Of a stretch of 64,000 nt of DNA, positions 9,085 to 24,590 are shown in pieces. The position numbers were made by a program, and so were the translations under genes. The notes below the pieces were generated by a model. The model did no database searches and had not been told where the DNA came from. It saw only the letters and a list, made by a program, of their open reading frames with translations. Where the stretch lies: assembly GCF_900113455.1 (NCBI RefSeq), contig NZ_FOPI01000004.1:55357-119356 (forward strand), written 5' to 3'. How positions within the stretch are numbered: position 1 is the stretch's first letter; every line of letters begins with the position of its first letter. Source of the DNA: Ligilactobacillus ruminis DSM 20403 = NBRC 102161 (GTDB lineage: Bacteria; Bacillota; Bacilli; Lactobacillales; Lactobacillaceae).

Positions 9085-9117
9085 TAAATCATTCATGACA
9101 AGGAAGGAAGTTCAGCG

Positions 9118-10776
9118 TTGAAAGATATTGAAATTGCACAAAAATGCACGATGGAACCGATTGGCGAGGTTGCAAAACGTGCCGGTCTGACGGAGGACGA
9201 AATTGATCAATACGGCAAGTACAAGGCAAAAATTTCATTGCCGCTTAAAGATCACGAACCGACCAAACGCAAACTTGTTTTGGTGACGGCAATCAACCCG
9301 ACTCCTGCCGGCGAAGGCAAGTCGACGGTCACGGTCGGATTGGCGGATGCGATGCAGCTCAGGAATAAGAAAACGATGATTGCCTTGCGCGAGCCGTCGC
9401 TTGGACCCGTGATGGGCATGAAGGGCGGTGCAACCGGCGGCGGATATTCTCAAGTCGTTCCGATGGAAGACATCAATCTTCATTTTACCGGCGACATGCA
9501 TGCCTTGACGGCTGCCAACAACACTTTGGCTGCTTTGATCGATAATCATATTCATCAAGGCAATCAGCTTGGCATTGATCAAAGACGTGTTATTTGGAAA
9601 CGCGTGGTTGACATCAATGATCGTGCCCTGCGCCATGTCGTTGTCGGTCTTGGCGGCCCGACTTCGGGGGTTCCGAGAGAAGACGGTTTCGACATTACGG
9701 TGGCATCCGAACTGATGGCCATCATCTGTCTTGCAAAAGACATTGCCGATCTTAAAAATCGCATTGGACGCATCGTCATCGGATATACTTTTGACAGGCA
9801 GCCGGTTACGGTTGACCAGCTTGGAGTGACCGGTGCGATTGCCGTTCTTTTGAAGGACGCAATCAAGCCGAACCTCGTTCAGACGTTGGCACATACGCCA
9901 GCTGTCATTCATGGCGGCCCGTTTGCCAATATCGCTCATGGATGCAACAGCGTATTTGCAACGAAGACTTGCCTTGATCTGGCAGATTATACGATTACCG
10001 AGGCCGGGTTCGGTGCCGACTTAGGGGCAGAAAAATTCTTGGACATCAAAGCACCAGTTTTGGGCAAGACGCCAGATGCCGTAGTAATCGTTGCGACGGT
10101 CCGTGCGCTTAAGATGAACGGTGGGGTTTCAAAAAAAGAGCTGGATGCTGAAAACGTTGCAGCAGTCGAGCAAGGCTATGCAAATCTTAGAAAGCACGTG
10201 CAAAACATGCAGCGCTACGGCTTGCCGGTTCTCGTTGCGCTCAACCGTTTCGTTCAAGATACTGACGCTGAACTTCAAAAAATTCAAGAGCTTTGCGAAC
10301 AAGACGGAACCAAAGCTTTTGTTTGCGACGTTTGGGCCAAAGGCGGAAACGGGGCTTTGGAACTTGCGGACGCCGTTGTCGAAGCATGCGACAAGAAAAC
10401 GGAATTCAAGCCTTTGTACGGTTCAGATGATGAGGTTGAAGTCAAGATTGAAAAAATCGTTAGGGAAATTTATGGTGGAGACGGAGTCGAATTCGGACCA
10501 AAAGCGAAAAAACAGCTTGTGCAGTTCCGCAAATTAGGTTGGGACAAGTTGCCTGTCTGCATGGCCAAAACCCAATTCTCATTGTCGGATGATGCCAGCC
10601 TTCTTGGAGCACCGACAGGATTTACGATTCATGTTCGCGAGTTCGTGCCGAAGCTCGGAGCGGGATTTTTGGTTGCGTTGACAGGCAATGTTTTAACGAT
10701 GCCTGGCCTGCCTAAAGTTCCGGCCGCCATGGGGATAAATCTGACGGACGAAGGCGTAATTGAAGGCTTATATTGA
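9118..10776 (+). CDS. fhs: Formate-tetrahydrofolate ligase
   Basis: ATP-dependent synthesis of 10-formyl-THF from formate and THF, feeding purine and formyl-methionyl-tRNA synthesis. 552 residues, as usual. Seen: the P-loop-like [17 protein letters not shown] at about 60-76, then [15 protein letters not shown] and [22 protein letters not shown] start with GGAAG seven bases upstream and its own promoter. It is monocistronic: the next 476 bp hold repeat copy A and a terminator-like hairpin. Confidence 0.97.
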   Translation: MKDIEIAQKCTMEPIGEVAKRAGLTEDEIDQYGKYKAKISLPLKDHEPTKRKLVLVTAINPTPAGEGKSTVTVGLADAMQLRNKKTMIALREPSLGPVMGMKGGATGGGYSQVVPMEDINLHFTGDMHALTAANNTLAALIDNHIHQGNQLGIDQRRVIWKRVVDINDRALRHVVVGLGGPTSGVPREDGFDITVASELMAIICLAKDIADLKNRIGRIVIGYTFDRQPVTVDQLGVTGAIAVLLKDAIKPNLVQTLAHTPAVIHGGPFANIAHGCNSVFATKTCLDLADYTITEAGFGADLGAEKFLDIKAPVLGKTPDAVVIVATVRALKMNGGVSKKELDAENVAAVEQGYANLRKHVQNMQRYGLPVLVALNRFVQDTDAELQKIQELCEQDGTKAFVCDVWAKGGNGALELADAVVEACDKKTEFKPLYGSDDEVEVKIEKIVREIYGGDGVEFGPKAKKQLVQFRKLGWDKLPVCMAKTQFSLSDDASLLGAPTGFTIHVREFVPKLGAGFLVALTGNVLTMPGLPKVPAAMGINLTDEGVIEGLY

Positions 10777-10811
10777 TAGGGCCTGACAAAAGTAAAAATT
10801 TCTATTGAAGA

Positions 10812-11066
10812 GGCTTGGGGGGAAAATTCTCCTTTTCCTCTTGAAATAAATGAAAAGTCGGACAAAGGCGGTCGATTTGCGATTGAATTTGTCCGGCTTT
10901 TCTTTGATTTTTATATATGAAAAAACTATCTTTTTAAAGAGAAGCGCTGCTCAACTATTTCAGCCAATATCTCATTCAAATTTGCCGACAGACTTTTTTC
11001 GGCTTTATTTCCATCATTGCAGGCGGTTGTTATTCATACGAAAAAATCCGTTTTTTTAATGCGCCA
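10812..11066 (+). repeat. Interspersed repeat family, copy A (internally deleted)
   Basis: Similar over its length to 46938-47345 (copy C, same orientation). The shared blocks are the start around gagg..ggg, the stretch ggcggtc.atttgcga at about 10868-10884, the stretch matching gctcaac.a, and ctcattcaaatttgccgaca against ctcgctcagatttccggaca. The central part of copy C is missing, and the copy ends with catacgaaaaaatccg, which matches one arm of the copy C end hairpin. An imperfect hairpin (aaaagtcggacaaa / tttgtccggctttt, 10852-10902) ends in T-rich sequence and may serve as the fhs terminator. Translated on the minus strand it keeps a short frame related to copy C, ending at the TAG 10926-10928. 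The rest of the 10777-11252 gap holds nothing else I recognise except the hairpin at 11182. Confidence 0.75.
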
Positions 11067-11181
11067 GTCGGTGGTGTTTGACTCTAAAGCAGATTATTTT
11101 CGGTCTTTTTTTGCTGCCGAATCCGTCTTAAGAAATTATATTATGTTACTTTAACTTAAATGAAAAAACACTTAACAAACA

Positions 11182-11207
11182 GGGGGATTTAATTCCCCGT
11201 TTTTTTA
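11182..11207 (+). terminator. Terminator-like hairpin upstream of lspA
   Basis: Short G/C stem (gggga / tcccc, extendable with A-T pairs) followed by seven T. It sits at the end of the long gap after fhs and just before a TATACT at 11211-11216 that may be the lspA -10 box. Confidence 0.6.
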
Positions 11208-11252
11208 GTGTATACTGTGTTAAGTGACATTCAACAGAAAGGTAAGAAAAAG

Positions 11253-11696
11253 ATGCCTCTATATTTTGTAATAATAGCAGCAATCGTCATATTGGATCAG
11301 ACGGTCAAACATCTGATTGTCGGATCGATCAAACTTAATGCCAGCATCAGCATAGTAGACGGAATTTTATCGCTTGCTCACATCAGAAATTATGGTGCGG
11401 CTTGGAGCATGCTGCTTGGACAAATTTGGTTTTTCGTAATCATTTCGATCGTTTCTTTGGCAGTGATGGCTTTCTTTTTTTGGAAGTTTCGTAACAGGCC
11501 TCTGTATTTAACGGGACTGTCCTTAATGATTGGCGGGACAATTGGAAATTTTATCGATCGTTTGCGTTTAGGATACGTCGTCGACATGTTCCAGCTTGAC
11601 TTTATCAATTTTCCGGTTTTCAACGTCGCCGATTGCGCATTGACAATCGGCGTGGCAGTGATTTTGATTGCAATGCTGAAGGATGATGAATTATGA
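11253..11696 (+). CDS. lspA: Lipoprotein signal peptidase (signal peptidase II)
   Basis: Membrane aspartyl protease that removes the signal peptide from prolipoproteins. 147 residues with four membrane segments. Catalytic aspartates are in NFIDRLRLGYVVDMF and in FNVADCALTIG; the N-terminal ILDQTVKHL and RNYGAAWSML segments are also typical. The ATG at 11253 has AAGGT about 9 bases upstream; 15 extra codons before it are unlikely to be translated. Its stop overlaps the rluD start (ATGA). Confidence 0.95.
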   Translation: MPLYFVIIAAIVILDQTVKHLIVGSIKLNASISIVDGILSLAHIRNYGAAWSMLLGQIWFFVIISIVSLAVMAFFFWKFRNRPLYLTGLSLMIGGTIGNFIDRLRLGYVVDMFQLDFINFPVFNVADCALTIGVAVILIAMLKDDEL

Positions 11697-12598
11697 AGGA
11701 AACAGTTGTTGAAATGCAAAACGGACGCCTGGACAAGGCCTGCAGCGAAATCTTTTCGGATTATTCGCGTTCGCAAATCAAGCAGCTGATCGATGGTGGA
11801 AACATTACCGTTAACGGCAAAACCGAAAAAGCAAAGTACAAGGTTAAGTCAGGCGATGTGATCAGACTTGAAGAACCTGAAACTAAGACGCTTGAATTAA
11901 GACCAGAAAATATTCCGTTAGATATCGTCTACGAAGATGACGACGTAATCGTCATCAACAAGCCTCAAGGTATGGTTATTCATCCGGCTCCGGGACACGA
12001 TGAGCATACGTTGGTCAACGCTTTGTTATATCATTGTCCGTTGTCGACAATCAACGGAACCTTTCGACCAGGAATCGTCCACCGAATCGACAAGGACACT
12101 TCAGGTTTGCTGATGGTTGCTAAAAATGACAAGGCGCATCGATCTCTTGCAAAACAGCTTAAGGATAAAACGAATATTCGCGAGTACGTTGCTTTGGTGC
12201 ACGGAAGAATTGCTGAAGACGAGGGAACGATAAATGCTCCAATCGGCAGAAGTTTAAAAGATCGAAAGAAACAGGCCGTTGTCAAAGATGGGCGAAATGC
12301 AGTGACGCACTTTGAGGTTTTGAAAAGATATCGCGATTATACGTTTGTAAAGTGCATTCTTGAAACTGGCAGAACCCATCAGATCAGGGTTCATATGAAA
12401 TACATCGGCCATCCGCTTGTCGGTGATCCACTATATGGTCCGAAAAAGACCATTAAGGGAAACGGTCAGTTCCTTCACGCGGGAAAGCTCGGTTTCGTTC
12501 ATCCGACGACTGGAAAATTGTTGGTATTTGAAGCTCCTTTGCCGAAAATTTTTCAAGAATGCCTGGAAAAACTTGACAAAAACAATCGTTTAGTGTAA
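11693..12598 (+). CDS. rluD: RluD/RluC-family 23S rRNA pseudouridine synthase
   Basis: Isomerises uridines of 23S rRNA. 301 residues: N-terminal S4 RNA-binding domain (about 10-70, GRLDKACSEIF and KQLIDGGNITVNGK), then the catalytic domain with HRIDKDTSGLL holding the catalytic Asp, and GRTHQIRVHM. It is coupled to lspA by a 4-bp overlap, the usual lspA-rluD order in Firmicutes. The putative pyr operon promoter lies inside its last codons. Confidence 0.92.
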   Translation: MKETVVEMQNGRLDKACSEIFSDYSRSQIKQLIDGGNITVNGKTEKAKYKVKSGDVIRLEEPETKTLELRPENIPLDIVYEDDDVIVINKPQGMVIHPAPGHDEHTLVNALLYHCPLSTINGTFRPGIVHRIDKDTSGLLMVAKNDKAHRSLAKQLKDKTNIREYVALVHGRIAEDEGTINAPIGRSLKDRKKQAVVKDGRNAVTHFEVLKRYRDYTFVKCILETGRTHQIRVHMKYIGHPLVGDPLYGPKKTIKGNGQFLHAGKLGFVHPTTGKLLVFEAPLPKIFQECLEKLDKNNRLV

Positions 12599-12601
12599 CT
12601 T
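12573..12601 (+). promoter_or_regulatory. Likely pyr operon promoter
   Basis: TTGACA, 17-bp spacer, TAACTT, within the 3' end of rluD. It would start RNA near 12608, leaving the whole PyrR-binding loop in the leader. A second candidate (TTGTAT-17-TAAAAT, 12600-12628) would start inside that loop and is less likely. Confidence 0.6.
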
Positions 12602-12628
12602 GTATGTTAATGATAAGTCCTTTAAAAT

Positions 12629-12743
12629 TAGTCCAGAGAGGCTAAGAAGGTGCGGATTGAGCAATGGAATCAGTGTGTCGGTACTGATGAAATTCGTTTA
12701 CCACTTAGCCTTAAACAGTACGTTTTAGGCTGAGTGGTTTTTT
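12629..12743 (+). promoter_or_regulatory. PyrR attenuator 1 (pyrR leader)
   Basis: agtccagagaggct at 12630 matches the PyrR RNA-binding consensus ARUCCNGNGAGGYU. Downstream is a long terminator stem (ccacttagccttaaac / gttttaggctgagtgg, 12701-12736) followed by T residues. With high UMP/UTP, PyrR would bind the loop, block the antiterminator and stop transcription before pyrR. Confidence 0.9.
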
Positions 12744-12753
12744 ATTGGACTGA

Positions 12754-13323
<570 letters not shown>

Positions 13324-13339
13324 GCAGCAACCATTTAAC

Positions 13340-13448
13340 TGACTCCAGAGAGGGCAAAAAGGTTGAAACACTTGGTGTATGCACAAGTGCGTATGTTTTG
13401 ACGAACCTTTGCAGATCTGGATCTGATTGCGGATTCAGGTCTTTTTTT
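13340..13448 (+). promoter_or_regulatory. PyrR attenuator 2 (pyrR-pyrB intergenic)
   Basis: gactccagagagggc at 13341 resembles the PyrR-binding consensus, with the invariant CC and GAGAGG kept. The terminator has an 11-bp stem between 13413-13423 and 13432-13442 and is followed by seven T. This gives a second decision point after pyrR, as in other Gram-positive pyr operons. Confidence 0.85.
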
Positions 13449-13479
13449 AAATTAAATTAAAGATAAAGGACAGACAAGA

Positions 13480-14439
13480 ATGAATATCGAAAAGAAAGCT
13501 GTTAGATTACCGCATTTTGTAACGATTGAAAATTTGAGCAACGATGATGTTTCAGCATTGATCGAAAGAGCTGAATATTTCAAGCACGGCGGAACTCCTG
13601 AGACGTTGACGAATCCGGTGTATTCGGTCAATATGTTTTTTGAAGATTCGACAAGAACTCATACGAGTTTTGAGATGGCCGAAAGAAAACTTGGCTTAAC
13701 CGTTATTCCTTTTGATCCGGCACACAGTTCGGTCAAGAAGGGAGAAACGCTTTACGATACGCTTTTGACAATGGACGCGATTGGATTGGACTTAGCAGTT
13801 ATTCGCCATAAGGAAAATAATTATTACAACGATTTGGTTGAAACATCCGATAATCAAACGCTTGATATCGGAATCGTAAACGCTGGTGACGGAAGCGGAC
13901 AGCATCCTTCTCAATGTCTGCTCGATATGATGACCATTCATGACCATTTTGGAAGAATTGAAGGATTGAAAGTTGCGATTATCGGCGACTTGACAAATTC
14001 CCGTGTTGCAAGAAGCAATATGGAGCTTTTGACGCAGCTTGGCGCAGAAGTGTATTTTTCAGGCCCTGAATACTGGTATTCTGATGAATTCGGAAAATAT
14101 GGCAAATATCTTCCTGTCGATGAATTAGTTGAAAAAATGGACGTGATGATGCTTCTTAGAGTTCAGCATGAACGTCATGACGGAGATTCAAACGAGGGTT
14201 CCTTTAATCCTGAAGAATATCATAAGAAATACGGCATTAACGAAGAACGTTATGAAAAAATGAAAGACGATGCAATTATCATGCATCCCGGTCCAATCAA
14301 CCGTGGCGTCGAACTTGCGTCAGAACTTGTCGAATCAGATAAGTCTCGTTTCAAAGTTCAGATGCAAAACGGCGTTTTTATGAGAATGGCAATGATTGAG
14401 GCAGTGATGCGCGGACGCAAGCTGGGAGGTTTGGAATAA
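13480..14439 (+). CDS. pyrB: Aspartate carbamoyltransferase catalytic subunit
   Basis: Condenses carbamoyl phosphate with aspartate, the second step of UMP synthesis. 319 residues. Carbamoyl phosphate loop [17 protein letters not shown] at about 51-67, [12 protein letters not shown] in the middle, and [11 protein letters not shown] near the end, all family hallmarks. No regulatory subunit gene is present, as in other Firmicutes. Stop and pyrC start share one base (TAATG). Confidence 0.97.
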   Translation: MNIEKKAVRLPHFVTIENLSNDDVSALIERAEYFKHGGTPETLTNPVYSVNMFFEDSTRTHTSFEMAERKLGLTVIPFDPAHSSVKKGETLYDTLLTMDAIGLDLAVIRHKENNYYNDLVETSDNQTLDIGIVNAGDGSGQHPSQCLLDMMTIHDHFGRIEGLKVAIIGDLTNSRVARSNMELLTQLGAEVYFSGPEYWYSDEFGKYGKYLPVDELVEKMDVMMLLRVQHERHDGDSNEGSFNPEEYHKKYGINEERYEKMKDDAIIMHPGPINRGVELASELVESDKSRFKVQMQNGVFMRMAMIEAVMRGRKLGGLE

Positions 14440-15725
14440 TGAAAATGCTTATTAAGAACGGTACGGTTTATCAAGCCGGCAAATTTACTGATGAGGATAT
14501 TTTGATTGAAAACGGCAAGATCAAAGCTCTTGGTAAAGATTTGGCAGATTTGACGGATAACATCGATGAAACTGTTGATGCATCAGGACTTTTGGTTGCC
14601 CCAGGTTTGGTAGACGTTCACGTTCATTATCGCGAACCTGGTTTCACGTACAAGGAAACGATTAAAACGGGCAGCATGGCAGCTGCGCATGGCGGATATA
14701 CGACTGTTTGCGCAATGCCAAACCTCGATCCCGTTCCGGATACGCCCGAAAAGCTTCAGCACATGCTGGATTTGAACGAAAAAGACGGTGCGGTTCATGT
14801 TTTGCAATACGCTTCAATCACAAAAGGATTGAAATCAGAAGAACGCGTTGATTATGAAGCTTTGAAAGAAACCGGCGCATTCGGCTTCAGCAATGACGGA
14901 TGCGGCGTTCAAACGGCTGTCACGATGTATCTTGCGATGAAAGCTGCCGCTGAAATCGACATGCCGATCGTTGCGCACGTTGAGGACAACTCATTGTTGT
15001 TCGGTGGCGTGATGAATGCCGGCAAACGTGCCGAAGAACTTGGCTTGCCCGGAATTTTGGGGATCAGTGAATCATCGCAGATCGCGCGCGACCTTTTGTT
15101 GGCAAAAGAAACCGGTGTTCATTATCACGTCTGTCACGTTTCGACCGTCGAAAGCGTCGAGCTCGTTCGCTTGGCAAAACAGCATGGAATCAATGTGACT
15201 TGCGAAGTCGCACCGCACCACTTGCTCTTAAATGAAGAGGACATCCCCGGAAATGACGGCTACTACAAGATGAATCCTCCGCTTAGAACAAAAAATGATC
15301 AGCAGGCTTTGATTAATGGCCTTTTGGACGGAACAATCGACGTTATTGCTACGGATCATGCTCCGCACAGCGTTGACGAAAAAACAGGCGACATGCGTAA
15401 TGCTTCATTTGGCATTACAGGGAGCGAAACAGCTTTCAGCATGCTGTATACACGTTATGTCAGAACCGGCGTATTTACGTTGGAACAGCTGCTTAATTGG
15501 ATGAGCATCAATCCGGCTGAAATTTTCAAGATTGAAAAAGCCGGCGAAATTCTGCCCGGCAAGCCAGCCGATCTGGCTTTGTTCGATCTTAATCACGAAA
15601 CGACGATCAAAGAATCAGAATATTTATCCAAAGGAATCAATACTCCGTTTACGGGAGAAACCGTTCATGCTTCGACCGCAATGACCTTGGTTGACGGCAA
15701 AATTGCTTACAAGAGGGGGAATTAA
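14439..15725 (+). CDS. pyrC: Dihydroorotase
   Basis: Cyclises carbamoyl aspartate to dihydroorotate; class I, zinc-dependent amidohydrolase, 428 residues. Metal ligands in DVHVHYREPG at about 59-68; later metal/substrate residues in VAHVEDN, HYHVCHVST and ATDHAPHS. GGGAGG precedes the ATG. Fourth cistron counting from the leader, coupled to pyrB. Confidence 0.97.
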   Translation: MKMLIKNGTVYQAGKFTDEDILIENGKIKALGKDLADLTDNIDETVDASGLLVAPGLVDVHVHYREPGFTYKETIKTGSMAAAHGGYTTVCAMPNLDPVPDTPEKLQHMLDLNEKDGAVHVLQYASITKGLKSEERVDYEALKETGAFGFSNDGCGVQTAVTMYLAMKAAAEIDMPIVAHVEDNSLLFGGVMNAGKRAEELGLPGILGISESSQIARDLLLAKETGVHYHVCHVSTVESVELVRLAKQHGINVTCEVAPHHLLLNEEDIPGNDGYYKMNPPLRTKNDQQALINGLLDGTIDVIATDHAPHSVDEKTGDMRNASFGITGSETAFSMLYTRYVRTGVFTLEQLLNWMSINPAEIFKIEKAGEILPGKPADLALFDLNHETTIKESEYLSKGINTPFTGETVHASTAMTLVDGKIAYKRGN

Positions 15726-15728
15726 CCG

Positions 15729-16809
15729 ATGAAACGTTATTTGGTTCTAGAAGACGGCACGGTCTATAAAGGCGAGGCATTTGGAGCCGATTGCCAAACG
15801 ACAGGCGAAGTCGTATTTACGACCGGGATGACCGGTTATCAAGAAGCAGTGACGGATCAATCGTTTGCAAACCAGATTTTGGTTTTCACTAATCCACTGA
15901 TTGGAAACTACGGCGTCAACCTTGATGATTACGAATCGCTTCAGCCCAACTGTCGCGGCGTTGTTTGTCGCGAAGTCGCACGCGTTTCCGATAGCTGGCG
16001 CAAGCAGGATACGTTCGATAATTTCTTGAAACAGATGAATATCCCTGGAATAAAAGGAATCGATACGCGCGCATTGACCAAAAAGCTGCGTGTTCATGGG
16101 ACAATGAAGGGCAGTTTGATTGATCCTGTTGATGATTTGAAGCATGCATTCGACCAGCTTCATGCTACCGTAATCAGCGATCGGGTCGTGGCACAGGTTT
16201 CGACCAAGCGTCCTTATCCAAACCCTGGCAGCAAGCGCAACATCGTTTTGGTAGATTTTGGCGCAAAGCACAGCATTTTGCGCGAACTTGCAAAACGTGA
16301 CTGCAATACGATCGTCGTTCCTTACAATACGACGGCAGAACAAATTTTGGCTCTCAAGCCGGATGGCGTGATGCTGTCTAACGGGCCTGGAGATCCGAAG
16401 AGCGTGCCTTCTGCAATCGAAATGGTCAAAGAAATCGAAAAGCACCTGCCTCTTTTTGGCATTTGTCTCGGACATCAGATTTTTGCTTTGGCAAACGGTG
16501 CCGATACCTACAAGATGAAATTCGGTCATCGCGGATTCAACCATCCGGTAAGAGAAATTGCGACCGGCCGCATCAATTTCACTTCGCAAAACCATGGTTA
16601 TGCGGTCAAGCCTGAATCAGTCGATACGAATGAACTCATCATTACTCACCGTGAAATCAACGACAATACGGTCGAAGGTCTGCGTCACAAGCGCTACCCG
16701 GCATTTACCGTTCAGTTTCACCCGGATGCGGCTCCTGGTCCGCATGATGCAGACGATTTGTTTGACGATTTCATGCATATGATTGACCATAGAAAGGAAG
16801 GAAAGAGCA

Positions 16810-16817
<8 letters not shown>
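15729..16817 (+). CDS. carA: Carbamoyl phosphate synthetase small subunit (glutaminase)
   Basis: Hydrolyses glutamine and passes ammonia to CarB. 362 residues. N-terminal CPSase small domain ([15 protein letters not shown]), then class I glutamine amidotransferase domain with nucleophile Cys in [13 protein letters not shown] and catalytic His/Glu in [13 protein letters not shown] (typical form HPEA; here HPDA, a conservative Glu-to-Asp change at the triad acid). It overlaps carB by 8 bp. Presence in the pyr operon implies it is the pyrimidine-regulated enzyme. Confidence 0.95.
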
Positions 16818-21658
<4,841 letters not shown>

Positions 21659-21662
<4 letters not shown>

Positions 21663-22279
21663 AACAAACAGCAAAGGACCTGCTTAAGATAAATGCAGTG
21701 AAACTCTCGCCAAAAGAACCTTTTACGTGGGCCAGCGGCATCAAAAGTCCGATTTATTGCGACAATCGTTTAACAATCAGCTATCCTGAAATCAGAACCA
21801 GGATTGCAAAAGGCATTGCCGAGATAATCAAGGAGAAGTTTCCGGAAACGGAAATGATTGCCGGAACGGCCACGGCGGGAATTCCTCATGCCGCATGGAT
21901 TGCTCAGGAATTGAATCTTCCAATGGTGTACGTTCGTTCCAAGCCAAAGGATCATGGGCGCGGCAAACAGATTGAAGGCGTGCTTGAAAAAGGACAAAAG
22001 ACAATCGTCATTGATGATCTGCTCTCAACCGGAGGCAGCGTTTTAAAAGCTGTCAAAGCTGCGGAAAACGAAGGCGCAGACGTTATCGGCGTATGTGCAA
22101 TCTTTTCCTACCAGCTTCCTAGCGTCAACGGCAATTTTGAAAAAGCCGGCGTTCCGTTTGCAACGTTGACGAACTATACGGAACTGCTTGAAGCAGCAGT
22201 TGAAGAATCATACATCACGAAAGAAGAACAGGAATTGCTTCACAGATGGCGTGAAGATCCTGAAAACTGGCTAGACTGA
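21659..22279 (+). CDS. pyrE: Orotate phosphoribosyltransferase
   Basis: Joins orotate and PRPP to OMP. 206 residues. PRPP motif [18 protein letters not shown] at about 117-134, and the flexible loop [13 protein letters not shown]. Last gene of the operon, in the order D-F-E, followed by a terminator. TGGAGG eight bases before the ATG. Confidence 0.97.
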
Positions 22280-22289
22280 TTAAATCAAG

Positions 22290-22320
22290 ACCTCGCTCTG
22301 CTTTTGAATGAGCGAGGTTT
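22290..22320 (+). terminator. Terminator of the pyr operon
   Basis: 8-bp stem (cctcgctc / gagcgagg) with a T-rich tail just after pyrE. Confidence 0.85.
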
Positions 22321-22459
22321 TAGTTTATGTTTTGGACTATATGTTACAGTTTTATGAAAAAATAAAGCTTTTTAATGCAATTGATGATTTTATTGCTATA
22401 ATTACATTGTCGTATAAATAATTTGCAATCTAAGGTTGCAAAGGAAGCAGGTGTTTTAC

Positions 22460-23386
22460 ATGAGTAATCATCATCACCATCACAGGAAACACGTTTGGTG
22501 GAAGTGGCTGTTGGGAATCGTTTGTGTCTTCTTGCTTGTTGACGGAGTTGTTTTGGCGAAGTTTTATTTTTCTGCCAAAGATGCAGTCGATCGTTCTTTC
22601 AAGAAAGTAAACTATAAAAAGAAGCGTGAAAAATCAGTCGACATGTCTAAGAAACAACCGTTTTCCGTCCTTCTTCTGGGCAGCGATACCGGCGAATACG
22701 GACGTACATATCGCGGACGAACCGATACCATCATGGTAGCGGCCGTAACATCGAGTCAAACGACGCTCGTATCGATTCCGCGTGATACTTTGGTTCATAT
22801 TGAAGGACATCCCGGCAACAACAAGATCAATGCCGCATATTCATATGACGGCATGACGGGGGCGTTGAACACGATCCAATCCTATCTTGACATTCCGATT
22901 GATCATTATGTCGAATTGAACATGAAAGGGTTGGAGCAGCTTTCAAATGCGATCGGACCCGTTCAGGTCGACAATGACCTTGAGTTTACGAATCTCGGCA
23001 AGCATTTCAGCAAGGGAACCGTAACGATTGATTCAAGCAATATTTTGGCATATACGCGAATGCGTTATGAAGATACTCGCGGAGATTACGGACGGCAGAT
23101 GCGTCAGCGTTTGGTAGTTCAGGCCATGGTAGAAAAAATTGCTTCTCTTGGCAGCTTGTTCAAGTATCAAAAGATTCTCAACGTAATTTCATCAAACATG
23201 AAGACCGACTTGACGTTTGATGACGTTAAAGAAATTGCAACGGGGTATTCGGGAGCGAAGAATATCAAGCAAGTTCAGCTGCAAGGCAAGGGCGATATGA
23301 TTGACGGCGTTTCATATGAAGTCGTCAGTCAATCGGAATTGCAAAGCGTTCAAAAGGCGCTGAAAGATGCATTAAACTTTAAATAA
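22460..23386 (+). CDS. LCP family (LytR-CpsA-Psr) cell-wall polymer ligase
   Basis: Membrane-anchored phosphotransferase that attaches teichoic acid or polysaccharide to peptidoglycan. 308 residues: short cytoplasmic N-terminus containing five consecutive His (residues 4-8), one membrane segment (about 16-36), then the extracellular LCP domain with RGRTDTIMVA, SIPRDTLVHIEG, NNKINAAYSYDG and YTRMRYEDTRGDYGRQ (the Arg/Asp residues that bind the pyrophosphate lipid). It stands alone between two terminators. Which polymer it handles cannot be told from here. Confidence 0.92.
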   Translation: MSNHHHHHRKHVWWKWLLGIVCVFLLVDGVVLAKFYFSAKDAVDRSFKKVNYKKKREKSVDMSKKQPFSVLLLGSDTGEYGRTYRGRTDTIMVAAVTSSQTTLVSIPRDTLVHIEGHPGNNKINAAYSYDGMTGALNTIQSYLDIPIDHYVELNMKGLEQLSNAIGPVQVDNDLEFTNLGKHFSKGTVTIDSSNILAYTRMRYEDTRGDYGRQMRQRLVVQAMVEKIASLGSLFKYQKILNVISSNMKTDLTFDDVKEIATGYSGAKNIKQVQLQGKGDMIDGVSYEVVSQSELQSVQKALKDALNFK

Positions 23387-23391
23387 GAAGA

Positions 23392-23417
23392 AGCCTGGAT
23401 TTTATCCGGGCTTTTTG
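23392..23417 (+). terminator. Terminator after the LCP gene
   Basis: 8-bp stem (agcctgga / tccgggct, with G-T pairs) followed by five T. Confidence 0.8.
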
Positions 23418-23561
23418 TTATTTAAAAATCGGAAGATTATTCATGTTCATGGAATTGTTAATTAACAATTGAGTAAATTTGATGTATTATAATTTATATA
23501 TTGATAAGTTTTTAGGAATGTCAAATAAATTAATTATTAACAAACCTGAAAGGAAAATGTT

Positions 23562-24521
23562 ATGAAAACAAAACAAGATACGATTTTTTCCTCCAAGACG
23601 CTCAGTTATTTTTTGCAGCTTGCCGAAACGATGAGCTATACGCAAGCAGCGCAGATTTTGGGGATTACGCAACCGGCTTTGACCCAACAGATCAAAAAGC
23701 TTGAACGGACGGTCGGTGCGCCGTTGTTTTATTCAGTCGGGAAAAAATTGCACTTATCTGATGCGGGTTACACGATGCTTGATGCCACGCATCAGATATA
23801 CGAAACCTTAAACAAGGCTGCCGATGAGATTCAGCAAACGACAAGCGCGACTCAAGGTTCAATCAGCATCGGAATTTTGGCTTCCATCGAAAGCAGCGTT
23901 TTTGCAAGTTTCATTACGGAGTATTATGAGCATAATCATGGGATTAAGTTGACGCTACATTCATTGACGCGCAAAGAGATTTGGGAGCGACTCGAAAACA
24001 ATACCATTGATCTTGCTGTTACATATCTTCCAGATGAAAGCATTAAGAATTGGAAACCGTACGAATCAAAGAAAATCATTACGGAGGATTTGTTGTTTAT
24101 TCACAATAACGAGGAATTAAGCAAGCGTAAGCGAATCCGATTGAAGGATACGCTGACGAACGATTGGGTGACTTATCCTCCGCAGTATTATGTCAACGAC
24201 GTGATTCGCGAAGCCTATAAAAATGCTCTGATCGACAAACCGACAAGCGTTGCTCACTTTGCGACGCCTGCACAGCTGTTTTCTTTTGCAAATAAGACTG
24301 ACGTCTATACGGCTTTGCCGATGTCATTTGTTGAGGCTCATAACAACGGACGACTGATGACGGCCTTGTTTGAGCCGGAAATCAAGTTTGATTTATCTTT
24401 TGTTTTCAGAAAAGGCAAAAATCAAATTCCGAGAATTGCTAATTTTTTAAATGCATTTGACGAATATCTGAGCGAAGCCGACTATATTGAACACCTTAAG
24501 AAAATCAATACTGAGAACTAA
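23562..24521 (+). CDS. LysR-family transcriptional regulator
   Basis: 319 residues. N-terminal winged helix-turn-helix (YFLQLAETMSYTQAAQILGI, then QPALTQQIKKLERTVGAPLF), then a periplasmic-binding-type effector domain from about residue 95 (QGSISIGILASIESSVF). Effector and targets are unknown. No divergent gene shares its promoter: the upstream gene is the co-directional LCP gene behind a terminator, so the classic LysR divergent target is absent. The leader is very AT-rich and contains a TATAAT. ppaC downstream has its own promoter, so the gene is likely monocistronic. Confidence 0.9.
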   Translation: MKTKQDTIFSSKTLSYFLQLAETMSYTQAAQILGITQPALTQQIKKLERTVGAPLFYSVGKKLHLSDAGYTMLDATHQIYETLNKAADEIQQTTSATQGSISIGILASIESSVFASFITEYYEHNHGIKLTLHSLTRKEIWERLENNTIDLAVTYLPDESIKNWKPYESKKIITEDLLFIHNNEELSKRKRIRLKDTLTNDWVTYPPQYYVNDVIREAYKNALIDKPTSVAHFATPAQLFSFANKTDVYTALPMSFVEAHNNGRLMTALFEPEIKFDLSFVFRKGKNQIPRIANFLNAFDEYLSEADYIEHLKKINTEN

Positions 24522-24528
24522 CTCATAA

Positions 24529-24557
24529 TTGTATTTTTATATTATGGGGGTTATAAT
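24529..24557 (+). promoter_or_regulatory. Promoter of ppaC
   Basis: TTGTAT, 17-bp spacer, TATAAT, 33 bp before the start codon. Confidence 0.75.
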
Positions 24558-24590
24558 TAACGTATATTATTCAAAAGGAGAATCAGCCTA

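Noticed and set aside
9004..9117. Tetrahydrofolate riboswitch in front of fhs
   Set aside because: The promoter-to-start distance is too short and no matching conserved core was seen.
23420..23561. T-box or other leader RNA before the LysR gene
   Set aside because: AT-rich sequence without a specifier loop, T-box sequence or terminator hairpin.
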